A DNA stretch of 64,000 nucleotides from Streptomyces sp. 7-21 (lineage in GTDB: Bacteria > Actinomycetota > Actinomycetes > Streptomycetales > Streptomycetaceae), in contig NZ_JAERRL010000004.1 in NCBI RefSeq assembly GCF_016741785.1, positions 124,001-188,000 of the forward strand, read 5' to 3'. Made by a program: the position numbers and the translations under genes. The notes beneath the pieces are model-generated. The model had not been told where the DNA came from, did not search any database, and saw only the letters and a program-made list of their open reading frames with translations. Numbering within the stretch: position 1 is the first letter of the stretch; every line of letters begins with the position of its first letter. Shown here piece after piece: positions 7,701 to 16,212 of the stretch.

Positions 7701-9113
7701 ATGGACAAGGAGAAGAGCACGGATCCGCTGCACGGTGAGGAGCCGTACGGCACGCCTCCGTACGGGCAGCCGGGACCGTGGGCGCCCGCGCCGCCGGTGC
7801 AGCGCCCGGACCCGACACCGCCGGCGGGCACGCACCTGCCCCCCGGACCCGCCGCCCACGGCGTCACGCCGCCGGGCGGGACGGCCGTGCCGCCCGGCGG
7901 CACCACCACGCTGCCTGGCCAGCCCTCACCGCGGTACGACCCCTGGGCCGCGCCCGGGACCACGGGTGCGTTCCCCGCCCCGGGCGCCCCGGCCGACCCG
8001 GTCCCGGGAGGGCGCCGCACCCGCCTGCGGCTGCTCGCCGGGGCCGCGCTCGTCGCGCTCGCCGCGGGCATTCTCGGCGGCGTGATCGGCGTCTACCTGG
8101 AGCGGAACGGCGCCTTCAGCGACGTCACCCTGCCGCAGACCACCGCCGAGGAGTCTCCCCCGCCCGAGGGCAGCATCGCGGGCATCGCCAGCCAGGTGCT
8201 GCCCGGCGTGGTGACCCTGCACGTCTCGGGGGCCGAGGCCGCGACGACCGGCACCGGCTTTGTCCTCGACGAGCAGGGCCACATCCTGACCAACGCGCAC
8301 GTCGTGGCGCCCGCCGAGCGAGCCGGTGTGATAGACGTCACGTTCAGCAGCGGCGACACGGCGCAGGCGGAGGTCATCGGCCTGGACTCGGGGTACGACC
8401 TGGCCGTGGTCAAGGTCTCCGGCGTCTCGGGCCTCACCCCGCTCGAACTGGGCGACTCGGACGCGGTCCACGTCGGTGACCCGGTGGTCGCCATCGGCGC
8501 GCCCTTCGACCTCCAGGGCACGGTCACCTCGGGCATCATCAGCGCCACCGAGCGCCCCATCACGGCGGGCGGCTCCGAGCCCGACGGTTCCGACATCAGC
8601 TACGTCAACGCCCTGCAGACCGACGCGCCCATCAACCCCGGCAACTCCGGCGGCCCGCTGGTGGACGTCAACGGCCGGGTCATCGGCGTCAACAGCGCCA
8701 TCCGCACCGCGGACGGCGCCGGCCTGGACACCGGCCAGGCCGGCAGCGTGGGCCTCGGCTTCGCCATCCCCATCAACCAGGCCAGGGAGGTCGCCGAGCA
8801 GCTCATCAACGACGGCTACGCCACCCACCCGGTCATCGGTGTGACGCTTGACACCAGCTTCCCCGGCGAGGGCGCCCTCGTCGGCAGCACCACCGGCGAG
8901 CCGGCCGTCTCTCCCGGCGGCCCCGCCGACGAGGCCGGGATCGAGGAGGGCGACGTCATCACCGAGGTCGACGGCGAGCGGGTGCGCAGCGCCGACGAAC
9001 TGATCGTCCGGATCCGCAGCCACCGGCCGGGCGACGAGCTGGTGCTGACGCTGGAGCGCGACGGCGAGGAGATGACCGTGCCGGTCGTCCTCGGCGAGGA
9101 GCGGGGTCAGTGA
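7701..9113 (+). CDS. htrA: Membrane-anchored HtrA/DegP-type serine protease with PDZ domain
   Basis: About 470 residues. An N-terminal cytoplasmic tail of about 105 residues is rich in Pro and Gly. Next comes a transmembrane helix (LRLLAGAALVALAAGILGG) and a trypsin-like domain with the catalytic triad His (LTNAHVV), Asp (GYDLAVVKV) and Ser (NPGNSGGPLV). A C-terminal PDZ domain (GPADEAGIEEGDVITEVDG) follows. It degrades or refolds damaged extracytoplasmic proteins and may act on the anti-sigma factor. The ATG at 7701 has GGGGA upstream; ATG 7689 is the alternative. It stands 110 bases downstream of the anti-sigma gene in the conserved sigE-rseA-htrA-tatB order. Confidence 0.9.
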   Translation: MDKEKSTDPLHGEEPYGTPPYGQPGPWAPAPPVQRPDPTPPAGTHLPPGPAAHGVTPPGGTAVPPGGTTTLPGQPSPRYDPWAAPGTTGAFPAPGAPADPVPGGRRTRLRLLAGAALVALAAGILGGVIGVYLERNGAFSDVTLPQTTAEESPPPEGSIAGIASQVLPGVVTLHVSGAEAATTGTGFVLDEQGHILTNAHVVAPAERAGVIDVTFSSGDTAQAEVIGLDSGYDLAVVKVSGVSGLTPLELGDSDAVHVGDPVVAIGAPFDLQGTVTSGIISATERPITAGGSEPDGSDISYVNALQTDAPINPGNSGGPLVDVNGRVIGVNSAIRTADGAGLDTGQAGSVGLGFAIPINQAREVAEQLINDGYATHPVIGVTLDTSFPGEGALVGSTTGEPAVSPGGPADEAGIEEGDVITEVDGERVRSADELIVRIRSHRPGDELVLTLERDGEEMTVPVVLGEERGQ

Positions 9114-9167
9114 GCGCGGAGGCGCGCGGGCGCGCGGAGCGGGGCGTACCGGGCGGAATCACCGGCT

Positions 9168-9185
9168 GTCCACCGTGTGGTGGAC
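9168..9185 (+). terminator. Short perfect hairpin between htrA and tatB
   Basis: GTCCACC (9168-9174) and GGTGGAC (9179-9185) form seven pairs around a GTGT loop, about 55 bases after the htrA stop. There is no U-tract. It could attenuate read-through into tatB or be an operator palindrome. Confidence 0.4.
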
Positions 9186-9273
9186 CACCGTGCTCTCCCC
9201 CCGGAGCCGTTTGGCGAGTACCGTGGCTGTCACCGGATGCGCCAGGCTGTAAGGGACGTGAAGGAGCTGACAG

Positions 9274-9774
9274 GTGTTCTTCGACATAGGGTCCCTGGAG
9301 TTTCTGCTCCTGCTCGTCCTCGCCATCCTGGTCTTCGGGCCTGAGAAGCTGCCGAAGATGATCCAGGACGCGGCCCAGTTCCTGCGCCGGATCCGCGAGT
9401 TCTCGGACAGCGCCAAGCGTGACATCCGCGCCGAGCTGGGGCCCGAGTTCAAGGACTTCGAGTTCGAGGACCTCAACCCGAAGCGGTTCGCCAAGAAGCA
9501 CCTGCTCGACGGCGATGACCTGGGGCTGAAGGAGCTCGGCCGGGAGCTCGACGTCCGCAAGGAGCTGACCGAGGTCGCCGACGCGGTCAACGGCCGCCCC
9601 TCCCGCCGGTCCGGCACCAACGGCTCGGCGAACGGCCGCGGCGACCGGCTGCGCAAGCCCGGAGACCAGGCCGCGGCGTCCGCCTCCGGCGGGCAGGTCA
9701 GCCTCGCCAAGAACGACGGTCCAGCGGCGGCTCCCCGTGACGACATCCCGCCGTTCGACGCCGATGCCACCTGA
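9274..9774 (+). CDS. tatB: Sec-independent (Tat) translocase subunit TatB
   Basis: A 166-residue TatB. The N-terminal hydrophobic helix (SLEFLLLLVLAILVFGPEKL) with the hinge motif FGPEKLP is diagnostic for the TatA/B family. The following amphipathic helix (MIQDAAQFLRRIREFSDSAK) and long charged cytoplasmic tail with NPKRFAKKHL favour TatB over TatA. With TatC (not in this window) it receives twin-arginine precursors. The GTG start at 9274 has AAGGAG seven bases upstream. The C-terminal third is low-complexity Gly, Ser, Ala and Asn. Its place after htrA is conserved in actinobacteria. Confidence 0.92.
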   Translation: MFFDIGSLEFLLLLVLAILVFGPEKLPKMIQDAAQFLRRIREFSDSAKRDIRAELGPEFKDFEFEDLNPKRFAKKHLLDGDDLGLKELGRELDVRKELTEVADAVNGRPSRRSGTNGSANGRGDRLRKPGDQAAASASGGQVSLAKNDGPAAAPRDDIPPFDADAT

Positions 9775-9909
9775 CGGGCGATCTGACCTGTTCGAGGGCA
9801 TATGCCGTCCGGCAATCTCCGGGGCTGCCCATGTCCCTGCAAGGGGCTAGCTATCCTCCCTATGTCCGAGGTGTGCCCAGGACGAGGGCAATGAGGAGGC
9901 GTCGCGCAG

Positions 9910-10587
9910 ATGGAGACGACGAGCCGGGCGGAGCCACAGGCGGACGGGGGGCGATCAGGGCGGCCAGGATCCCAGGGCGTCCCCGGCTCGCGCCGGGCCC
10001 TCGACGGCTATCTGATGGCCAGCTTCCCCTGGTACGGGCTGGACGAGGCGTTCACCGGCCCGCGCTGGCTGATGCAGGTGGGAGCGACCGCCGACGGCGC
10101 CGTGGAGCACGGCTCGACCGGGCACGGTGACGATCCGACGCTGCGGGGTGACGTGGCCCAGGACGAACAGCGCTTCACCGTCGTGGTCACCGTCGCCGAC
10201 CGCCCCGGGCGGCGCAGCCCCGACGGCACCGGCCTGCTGGAGCCCACGACCGTCTCCTCGGCCGCCTGGCTCGCGGGCTCCGGCCTGCTGTCATGCACCT
10301 GGCCCGCTCAGCTGGAGCGGGCGCTGCGCCAGGACTGGCTGGAGCAGCAGACCGCCCTCGCCTGGGAACTGGCCGACGACCTCGACGGCGGCGGCTGGAC
10401 CCGGCTCTCGCTGCCGGTCGACGGGCAGCCGACCGACTTCTACTACCGCGAGGCCGAGTACGGCTGGGTGCTCGCGGGCGCCGCCCCCCACGGCGTGCAC
10501 TTGGGCGCCTACGGCCGCGGTATGAGCGCCTACGGCCTCGGCTTCGCCGTCGTCAAGGACATCCAGGACTACGCCGAACGCCCCTGA
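9910..10587 (+). CDS. Conserved hypothetical protein
   Basis: A 225-residue soluble protein with no signal peptide or membrane helix. After about 30 disordered N-terminal residues it has a mixed alpha/beta domain with aromatic-rich stretches (YLMASFPWYGLDEAFTGPRWLM, read in parts; DFYYREAEYGWVLAG; GMSAYGLGFAVVKDIQDY). I do not recognise a catalytic motif. Codon use and third-position GC are typical of real genes, and GAGGAGG lies ten bases upstream of the ATG. It lies between tatB and the convergent mrp gene. I recall similar uncharacterised streptomycete proteins at this place, but no function. Confidence 0.7.
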   Translation: METTSRAEPQADGGRSGRPGSQGVPGSRRALDGYLMASFPWYGLDEAFTGPRWLMQVGATADGAVEHGSTGHGDDPTLRGDVAQDEQRFTVVVTVADRPGRRSPDGTGLLEPTTVSSAAWLAGSGLLSCTWPAQLERALRQDWLEQQTALAWELADDLDGGGWTRLSLPVDGQPTDFYYREAEYGWVLAGAAPHGVHLGAYGRGMSAYGLGFAVVKDIQDYAERP

Positions 10588-10595
10588 CCGGCCCC

Positions 10596-10616
10596 CCGCA
10601 CGCGCCCGGCGTGCGG
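10596..10616. terminator. Bidirectional hairpin terminator
   Basis: CCGCACGC (10596-10603) and GCGTGCGG (10609-10616) form a perfect eight-pair stem with a five-base loop, in the 60-base gap between the convergent hypothetical gene and mrp. It can serve both transcripts. Confidence 0.6.
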
Positions 10617-10647
10617 CCTCGTCCGGGCGGCACCCGCTCGGACCCGC

Positions 10648-11817
10648 TCAGAAGTTGCGGCGCGGCGTGATACCCAGGGACATGCCCGCCAGGCCCCGCT
10701 TGCGGCTGGAGAGCGCCGACGCGATGGAGCGCAGCGCAGACCCGGCGGGGGAGTCCGGGTCGGACAGCACCACCGGCTTGCCCTCGTCGCCGCCCTCGCG
10801 CAGCCGGACGTCGATCGGGATTGTTCCCAGCACCGGCACCTCGGCGCCGACCGCCCGGGTCAGCCCCTCGGCGACCCGCTGGCCGCCGCCGCTGCCGAAG
10901 ACGTCCACCAGCTCGCCGCAGTGCGGGCAGGGCAGCCCCGACATGTTCTCCACGACGCCCGTGATCTTCTGGTGCGTCTGCACGGCGATCGCGCCCGCCC
11001 GCTCGGCGACCTCGGCCGCCGCCTGCTGCGGCGTCGTCACCACCAGGATCTCCGCGCCGGGCACCAGCTGGGCCACGGAGATCGCGATGTCGCCCGTCCC
11101 CGGCGGCAGGTCGAGCAGCAGTACGTCCAGGTCGCCCCAGTAGACGTCCGCGAGGAACTGCTGGAGCGCCCGGTGCAGCATGGGGCCGCGCCAGACGACC
11201 GGCGCGTTCCCCGGCGTGAACATGCCGATCGAGATGACGCTGACGCCGTGCGCCGAGGGCGGCATGATCATGTTCTCGACCTGGGTCGGGCGGCCGTCCG
11301 TGCCCAGCATGCGCGGGATCGAGTGCCCGTAGATGTCAGCGTCCACGACGCCGACCTTCAGCCCGTCCGCCGCCATCGCCGCGGCCAGGTTGACCGTCAC
11401 CGAGGACTTGCCCACGCCGCCCTTGCCCGAGGCGACGCAGTAGACCCGGGTCAGCGATCCCGGCTTGGCGAACGGGATCTCCCGCTCCGCCTGCCCGCCG
11501 CGCAGCGTCTCCGCGAGCCGCTTGCGCTGCTCGTCGCTCATGACGTCAAGCTCGACCCGCACCCCGGTCACGCCCGGCACGGCCCGCACGGCCTCAGCGA
11601 CCTGCTGGGAGAGCGTGTCCCGCATCGGACAGCCCTGGATCGTCAGGTAGATGCCGACATCGACGGAGCCGTCGTCGGCGATCTGCACGGACTTGACCAT
11701 GCCGAGGTCCGTGATCGGCCGGCGGATCTCCGGGTCGTTCACCCGCGCCAGCGCCGCCCGCACCGCCTCGTCGGTGGGACCTGCCGCGTCGGGAACCGTG
11801 GGCGTCTGGGTAGCCAT
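10648..11817 (-). CDS. mrp: Mrp/NBP35-family iron-sulfur cluster carrier ATPase
   Basis: A 389-residue P-loop protein that holds and delivers Fe-S clusters to apoproteins. The first 95 residues are a MIP18/DUF59 domain (VNDPEIRRPITDLGMVKS). The deviant Walker A GKGGVGKSS is at about 131-139, followed by GVVDADIYGHS and LLLDLPPGTGD. The bridging-cluster motif CPHC is in GLPCPHCGELVDVFG. The ATG at 11817 is the natural start; longer upstream reading lies outside the family. It is divergent from the lipoprotein gene and convergent with the gene at 9910. An Mrp gene near tatB is also found in mycobacteria, in the same sigE cluster. Confidence 0.9.
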   Translation of the reverse strand: MATQTPTVPDAAGPTDEAVRAALARVNDPEIRRPITDLGMVKSVQIADDGSVDVGIYLTIQGCPMRDTLSQQVAEAVRAVPGVTGVRVELDVMSDEQRKRLAETLRGGQAEREIPFAKPGSLTRVYCVASGKGGVGKSSVTVNLAAAMAADGLKVGVVDADIYGHSIPRMLGTDGRPTQVENMIMPPSAHGVSVISIGMFTPGNAPVVWRGPMLHRALQQFLADVYWGDLDVLLLDLPPGTGDIAISVAQLVPGAEILVVTTPQQAAAEVAERAGAIAVQTHQKITGVVENMSGLPCPHCGELVDVFGSGGGQRVAEGLTRAVGAEVPVLGTIPIDVRLREGGDEGKPVVLSDPDSPAGSALRSIASALSSRKRGLAGMSLGITPRRNF

Positions 11818-11943
11818 GCCCCGATGGTACGGCCCCCGCCGCAGCGGACGGGACCGGCCCGTTCTGACCTGGCGGGCCGGGGCTGTACGCTGCGCCTGAC
11901 CAGGCGCGTGACAGGCCATTCCCGATGACGAGAGGCAGCCGAC

Positions 11944-12696
11944 GTGACACCAACGGGCCGTGTGGGACGGGCGGTTGTCGTCGGGACCCTTGCGGCGGCA
12001 CTCGCCGCCTGCGGCTCCGGCGGCGACGGCGGGGAGCCGACCAACGGGCTCGACGAGCTGCCCGCCGAGCAGATCGAGCGCCGCGCCGCCGAGGCCGCCC
12101 ACGAGGCCCGGTCCGTGCAGCTGTCCGGCACGGTGCTCACCGACGGCCGCTCCTACCGCCTGGACGTGCGCCTGACCGCCGAGGGCGCCGTCGGCGAGGT
12201 GGCCACCGAGGGCACGACCTTCGAGCTGCTGCGCATCGGCGAGGACCTGTACCTGCGCGCCAGCGCGGAGTTCTGGGAGAGCGAGGGCATCCCGGCAGAG
12301 CTGGAGTCCGACCCGACCGAGAAGCTGGACGGCAAGTACGTGCGGGTGCCGCCGGAGGACCCCGCGTACGGCGAGCTGAGCGGCTTCACCGAGAAGAACG
12401 CCGTGCTCGACCTGCTGCTCAGCCTCGGCGTGGGCGAGCGGGAGACCGGCGGCGAGGACGAGGTCGAGGGCCACCGGACGATACGGGTCCAGGCGGACGG
12501 CGGGCGCGGCGGCGCCATGGACGTTTCCCTCACCGGCCGTCCCTATCCGCTGCGCCTGGAGCGCGCCGGGGGAGCGGGCGAGCTGATCATGACGGACTGG
12601 AACGAGGAGTTCACCCTCAACCCCCCGCCCGAGGACGACATCGTCGACTACGGCGACGACGTGATCACGGGCGGGGACGACGGCGGGGACGGCTGA
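11944..12696 (+). CDS. Secreted lipoprotein, LppX/LprG-like
   Basis: A 250-residue predicted lipoprotein. The signal peptide VGRAVVVGTLAAALAACGSG ends in a lipobox LAAC with Cys23. The mature domain alternates strands and helices like the LolA/LppX/LprG fold (SVQLSGTVLTDGRSYRLDVRL; VGEVATEGTTFELLRIGEDL), a fold that holds lipids in a hydrophobic cavity. The tail is very acidic (PEDDIVDYGDDVITGG). The GTG at 11944 is placed at the start of the signal peptide. The 3' end overlaps the convergent gene at 12665-13237 by 32 bases. The ligand is unknown. Confidence 0.75.
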   Translation: MTPTGRVGRAVVVGTLAAALAACGSGGDGGEPTNGLDELPAEQIERRAAEAAHEARSVQLSGTVLTDGRSYRLDVRLTAEGAVGEVATEGTTFELLRIGEDLYLRASAEFWESEGIPAELESDPTEKLDGKYVRVPPEDPAYGELSGFTEKNAVLDLLLSLGVGERETGGEDEVEGHRTIRVQADGGRGGAMDVSLTGRPYPLRLERAGGAGELIMTDWNEEFTLNPPPEDDIVDYGDDVITGGDDGGDG

Positions 12697-13237
12697 GCGA
12701 GCGCCGGACCGGCAGCCCCGAGGGCTCCGGCACGCGGGTGCTCGCGGGTGAGCCCACCGGCGGCGCGGCAAACGGGCCGGACGGCATGGCGCCCGGCCGC
12801 TCCACCGGGGCGCCGGCGGGCTCCAGGCGCAGCACGCGGCAGGTGCGGGCCCACCTCTCGGGCAGGCCGTCGGCGTCCGGCGCGTTCAGCCGCTTCCCCT
12901 TCAGCTCGGCCACGGCCGACTGCCAGGCATCGCTGTCAGGGGTGAGTTCGATCACGCGCGCGGGCCAGACGATCAGCCGTCCGCCCTTGTCCTTGCTGCG
13001 GCAGGTGACCGTGGCGGTGCCCCCGTCGGCCAGGCCCAGGCCGTCGAGCGGCTGCTCACCCGGGCCGCCCACCAGGCATACGGCCCCCTCGTGCCACACA
13101 TGCCACAGCGCTCGCGAGGCGGTCCCGCGCGGTTCTCCCGTCCCCCGCTGCCCCCGTACCCACACCAGCGCGCTCTTCTTGGCGGACTCCTCGATCAGCG
13201 CCCTGTCCAGCGGCCGGCCGCTCCCCGGAGTGGTCAT
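12665..13237 (-). CDS. Conserved hypothetical protein
   Basis: A 190-residue protein. The first 130 residues form a plausible small beta-barrel-like domain (SALVWVRGQ; RALWHVWHEGAVCLVGGPGEQ; TATVTCRSKDKGGRLIVWPARV; TPDSDAWQSAVAELKGKRLNAPD) reminiscent of flavin-binding split-barrel proteins, although the similarity is faint. The last 55 residues are disordered, rich in Pro and Arg, and may be read-through past the usual domain end. They also overlap the 3' end of the convergent lipoprotein gene. No catalytic motif is recognised. The ATG at 13237 starts a protein with normal codon use. Confidence 0.62.
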   Translation of the reverse strand: MTTPGSGRPLDRALIEESAKKSALVWVRGQRGTGEPRGTASRALWHVWHEGAVCLVGGPGEQPLDGLGLADGGTATVTCRSKDKGGRLIVWPARVIELTPDSDAWQSAVAELKGKRLNAPDADGLPERWARTCRVLRLEPAGAPVERPGAMPSGPFAAPPVGSPASTRVPEPSGLPVRRSLSRPRRRPRP

Positions 13238-13322
13238 GGCACGAGCTTAGGCCCTGCCGCGCCGCCGTGGCCCGTTCGTGCGCACGGCGGAGGCATCCGG
13301 TGCCCCGGCTGCCCGGGGCCGT

Positions 13323-14135
13323 TCAGGCGGACAGGCCGAGGGCGGCCATGCGCCGGGTGTGCGCCTCCGTGATGCGGGAGAACATCCGGCCGATCTCCGC
13401 CAGGTCGAAGCCGTCCGCGACCCCGCCCACGAGCATCGTGGACAAAGCGTCCCGGTCGGCCACCACGCGCTGCGCCTGGGCCAGCGCCTCGCCCATCAGC
13501 CGCCGCGCCCACAGCGCCAGCCGGCCCGCGGTGCGCGGGTCCTCCTCGATCGCGGCGCGGACCTTCTCGACCGCGAACGAGGCGTAGCCGGTGTCGTCGA
13601 GCACCCGCAGCACCAGCGAGCTGGTGTCGGTGTCGAGGCGGCTGGCCACCTCCCGGTAGAAGTCGGCGGCGATCGCGTCGCCGACGTACGCCTTGACCAG
13701 CCCTTCGAGCCAGTCGGACGGCGCCGTCATCCGGTGGAACTCGTCCAGCGGCGCCGCGAACGGCTCCATCGCCGCCGTCGGGTCCTCCTCGATGTCCCGC
13801 AGCCGCTCGGTGAGCTGCTCGAAGTGGTGGAACTCCGCCGAGGCCATCCGCGCCAGCGCCGCCTTGTCGGACAGCGACGGCGCGAGCTTCGCGTCCTCGG
13901 CCAGCCGCTCGAACGCCGCGAGCTCGCCGTAGGCCAGCGCCCCCAGCAGATCGACCACGGCCGCCCGGTAGCGGGGGTCGGCGGAGGCCCCGGCCCAGTC
14001 CTGCTCGGCGACGCGCGGAGTCCTGGCCGTCGGGTCCGTGGCGTCCGTGGCGTCCGTGGCATCCGCCCCGGTGGCCTGGGGCGGCGCGGGGGAGGTCGTC
14101 GCGGCTGGGTTCTCGGGCGTCTCCGGCGTCTCCAT
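13323..14135 (-). CDS. Ferritin-like fold protein (MiaE-related)
   Basis: A 270-residue, largely helical protein. After a disordered N-terminus with a 9-base tandem repeat, it has a four-helix ferritin-like domain. Candidate di-iron ligands are in YGELAAFERLAEDA, ASAEFHHFEQLTERL (adjacent Glu/His) and YVGDAIAADFYREVA. The pattern resembles the tRNA hydroxylase MiaE-like ferritin family that sits next to a DEAD-box helicase in many actinobacteria, including mycobacteria (beside rhlE). A second Glu-x-x-His pair is not obvious, so metal binding and activity are uncertain. It is divergent from the DEAD-box helicase gene. The ATG at 14135 is chosen over the GTG at 14174. Confidence 0.75.
   Translation of the reverse strand: METPETPENPAATTSPAPPQATGADATDATDATDPTARTPRVAEQDWAGASADPRYRAAVVDLLGALAYGELAAFERLAEDAKLAPSLSDKAALARMASAEFHHFEQLTERLRDIEEDPTAAMEPFAAPLDEFHRMTAPSDWLEGLVKAYVGDAIAADFYREVASRLDTDTSSLVLRVLDDTGYASFAVEKVRAAIEEDPRTAGRLALWARRLMGEALAQAQRVVADRDALSTMLVGGVADGFDLAEIGRMFSRITEAHTRRMAALGLSA
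14034..14060 (-). repeat. Tandem 9-base repeat inside the ferritin-like gene
   Basis: GTCCGTGGC occurs three times in a row on the + strand and a degenerate fourth copy follows. It encodes repeats of Asp-Ala-Thr in the disordered N-terminus. In-frame 9-base units could expand or shrink without breaking the frame. Confidence 0.7.
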
Positions 14136-14574
14136 GGCCTGCACAATAGCCCTCGGACGGCAACCCCGGGGCACCTCGCGGCCCCGGGAGCGGACCCGCC
14201 CGGTGCGGCCCCTGCCGGTACCCGGCCTTTGCCTGGGCCTGACACATGTGCGCGGTTCCGGGGTACAGTGCTATAGAGGCTCGGCCGAAGACGGCGGGCC
14301 GGCCCTTGGACGGGGCCGCCCGTGCGTAGCACGGAGCCCAGCCGCAGAAAACCGCGGATGCCCGGTCGGTGGCCCGATCGGCTCCGACCTGACCAGCCCT
14401 CCGTGCGGCGCGTGCGCCCCGCACGAGCGTCGCAAGAGGGAACCGCTCGCGCGGTGCGTGCGGCACCGCGAGACGACCGGGTCCCGTCCCCCGGACCGGC
14501 CCGCTACGGGTCCTTCCGCCGGGCGGTAAGCCAAGACCCGCCTCGCCGCGCCGCGCCGCGTCACACAGGAGGCA
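14136..14574 (+). other. Long GC-rich leader of the DEAD-box helicase gene
   Basis: No gene is seen in this 439-base gap. A candidate promoter CTGACA (14239-14244) / TACAGT (14264-14269), with a 19-base spacer, would give an untranslated leader of roughly 295 bases. That leader holds several self-complementary runs, for example CGTGC (14321-14325) with GCACG (14329-14333). A perfect AGGAGG is placed just before the ATG. Long structured leaders are typical of RNA helicase genes that regulate themselves, but here that is inference. Confidence 0.35.
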
Positions 14575-16149
14575 ATGACCCTGTCCGCTACCACCACATT
14601 CCGAGATCTCGGGATCCTGGCCGAGACCGCAGAGGCCCTTGAGGCCGTCGGAATCACCACGCCGTTCCCCATCCAGGAGATGACCCTTCCGGTCGCCCTC
14701 GCCGGCACCGATGTGATCGGCCAGGCCAAGACCGGCACCGGCAAGACCCTCGGTTTCGGCCTCCCGCTGCTGGAAGCTGTCACTGTCCCCGCCGACGTCG
14801 AGGCCGGGCGCGCCCAGCCGGAGGACCTCACCGACGCGCCCCAGGCGCTCGTTGTCGTGCCCACCCGCGAGCTGTGCCAGCAGGTGTCGAACGACCTGCT
14901 CACCGCCGGCAAGGTGCGCAACGTCCGCGTCGTGTCCATCTACGGCGGCCGGGCCTACGAACCGCAGGTCGAGGCCCTGGCCAAGGGCGTGGACGTCGTC
15001 GTCGGCACCCCCGGGCGGCTGCTGGACCTGGCGGGCCAGGGCAAGCTGCGCCTGTCGCACGTGCGCTGCCTGGTGCTCGACGAGGCCGACGAGATGCTCG
15101 ACCTGGGCTTCCTGCCCGACGTCGAGAAGATCATCGAGCTGCTGCCCGCCAAGCGGCAGACCATGCTGTTCTCGGCCACCATGCCCGGCCAGGTGATCTC
15201 GCTGGCCCGCCGCTACATGAACCACCCCACGCACATCCGCGCCACCGAGCCGGATGACGAGGGTGCGACTGTGGCGAGCATCACCCAGCACGTCTACCGG
15301 GCGCACTCGCTGGACAAGCAGGAGGTCATCGCCCGCGTGCTCCAGGCCCGGGGCCGCGGCCTGGCCATGATCTTCTGCCGCACCAAGCGGACCGCCGCCG
15401 ACGTCGCCGACCAGCTGACCCGCCGGGGCTTCGCCGCGGCGGCCGTGCACGGCGATCTCGGCCAGGGCGCGCGCGAGCAGGCGCTGCGGGCGTTCCGCAA
15501 GGGCAAGGTGGACGTCCTGGTCTGCACGGACGTGGCCGCCCGCGGCATCGACGTGGACGGCGTGACGCACGTGATCAACTACCAGGCGCCCGAGGACGAG
15601 AAGACCTACCTGCACCGCATCGGCCGCACCGGCCGCGCCGGGGCGCGGGGCACGGCCGTCACCCTCGTCGACTGGGACGAGATCCCGCGCTGGCAGCTGA
15701 TCAACAAGGCGCTCGGGCTCGACTTTCACGAGCCGCGCGAGACGTACTCCACCTCCCCGCACCTGTACGAGGACCTGGACATCCCCGAGGGCACGAAGGG
15801 CGTCCTGCCGCGTGCCGAGCGGACCCGCGCCGGGCTCGACGCGGAGGAGGTCGAGGACCTCGGCGGGCGCGACAGCAAGCGCCGCCGTGCCGCCTCGGGC
15901 GGGGCCGCGCGGTCCGGGGCCAGGAAGCCCCGCCGCCGTCGCCGCACCCGCGGCGGTGTCGAGGTCACCCGGCACCGGGAGGGTGCCGCCGGTGACGGCG
16001 CCAGCCAGTCCGCGGCCGCGCCGGCTCCGTCCGGCGCGGCGGGCACGCCGGCCCCGGCGGCCGGCGCCGAGGAGGGCGCGCCGCGTACCCCGCGCCGCCG
16101 TCGCCGGCGCCGCCGCACCCACGCCGGGCAGTCGGCCGCCAGCGAGTGA
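14575..16149 (+). CDS. rhlE: DEAD-box ATP-dependent RNA helicase (RhlE-like)
   Basis: A 524-residue RNA helicase. The Q motif is FPIQEMTLP, motif I AKTGTGKT (residues 51-58), motif II DEAD in VLDEADEMLDLGF, motif III SAT in LFSATMPGQ, and motif VI HRIGRTGRAG. The C-terminal 130 residues form a disordered basic tail with runs of Arg (RKPRRRRRTRGG) suited to RNA binding. It likely remodels structured RNA in ribosome assembly, decay or cold response. The ATG at 14575 follows AGGAGG. It is divergent from the ferritin-like gene, as in mycobacteria (Rv3210c-Rv3211). Confidence 0.9.
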   Translation: MTLSATTTFRDLGILAETAEALEAVGITTPFPIQEMTLPVALAGTDVIGQAKTGTGKTLGFGLPLLEAVTVPADVEAGRAQPEDLTDAPQALVVVPTRELCQQVSNDLLTAGKVRNVRVVSIYGGRAYEPQVEALAKGVDVVVGTPGRLLDLAGQGKLRLSHVRCLVLDEADEMLDLGFLPDVEKIIELLPAKRQTMLFSATMPGQVISLARRYMNHPTHIRATEPDDEGATVASITQHVYRAHSLDKQEVIARVLQARGRGLAMIFCRTKRTAADVADQLTRRGFAAAAVHGDLGQGAREQALRAFRKGKVDVLVCTDVAARGIDVDGVTHVINYQAPEDEKTYLHRIGRTGRAGARGTAVTLVDWDEIPRWQLINKALGLDFHEPRETYSTSPHLYEDLDIPEGTKGVLPRAERTRAGLDAEEVEDLGGRDSKRRRAASGGAARSGARKPRRRRRTRGGVEVTRHREGAAGDGASQSAAAPAPSGAAGTPAPAAGAEEGAPRTPRRRRRRRRTHAGQSAASE

Positions 16150-16212
16150 CACCGGTCGCACCGGCGGGGCCGGGGCGCTGACGGGAACGGGACGGTCGTA
16201 GGCTCACCCTTC

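Noticed and set aside
9150..9185. ECF-like promoter before tatB
   Set aside because: GGAAT is present near 9155 but the -10 GTT is not at 17-19 bases; I therefore do not call it.
13234..16161. A 975-codon open frame on the minus strand across the ferritin-like gene and the DEAD-box helicase
   Set aside because: It is antisense to a well-defined helicase and its residues are low-complexity Arg/Ala/Gly, the usual artefact of high third-position GC.
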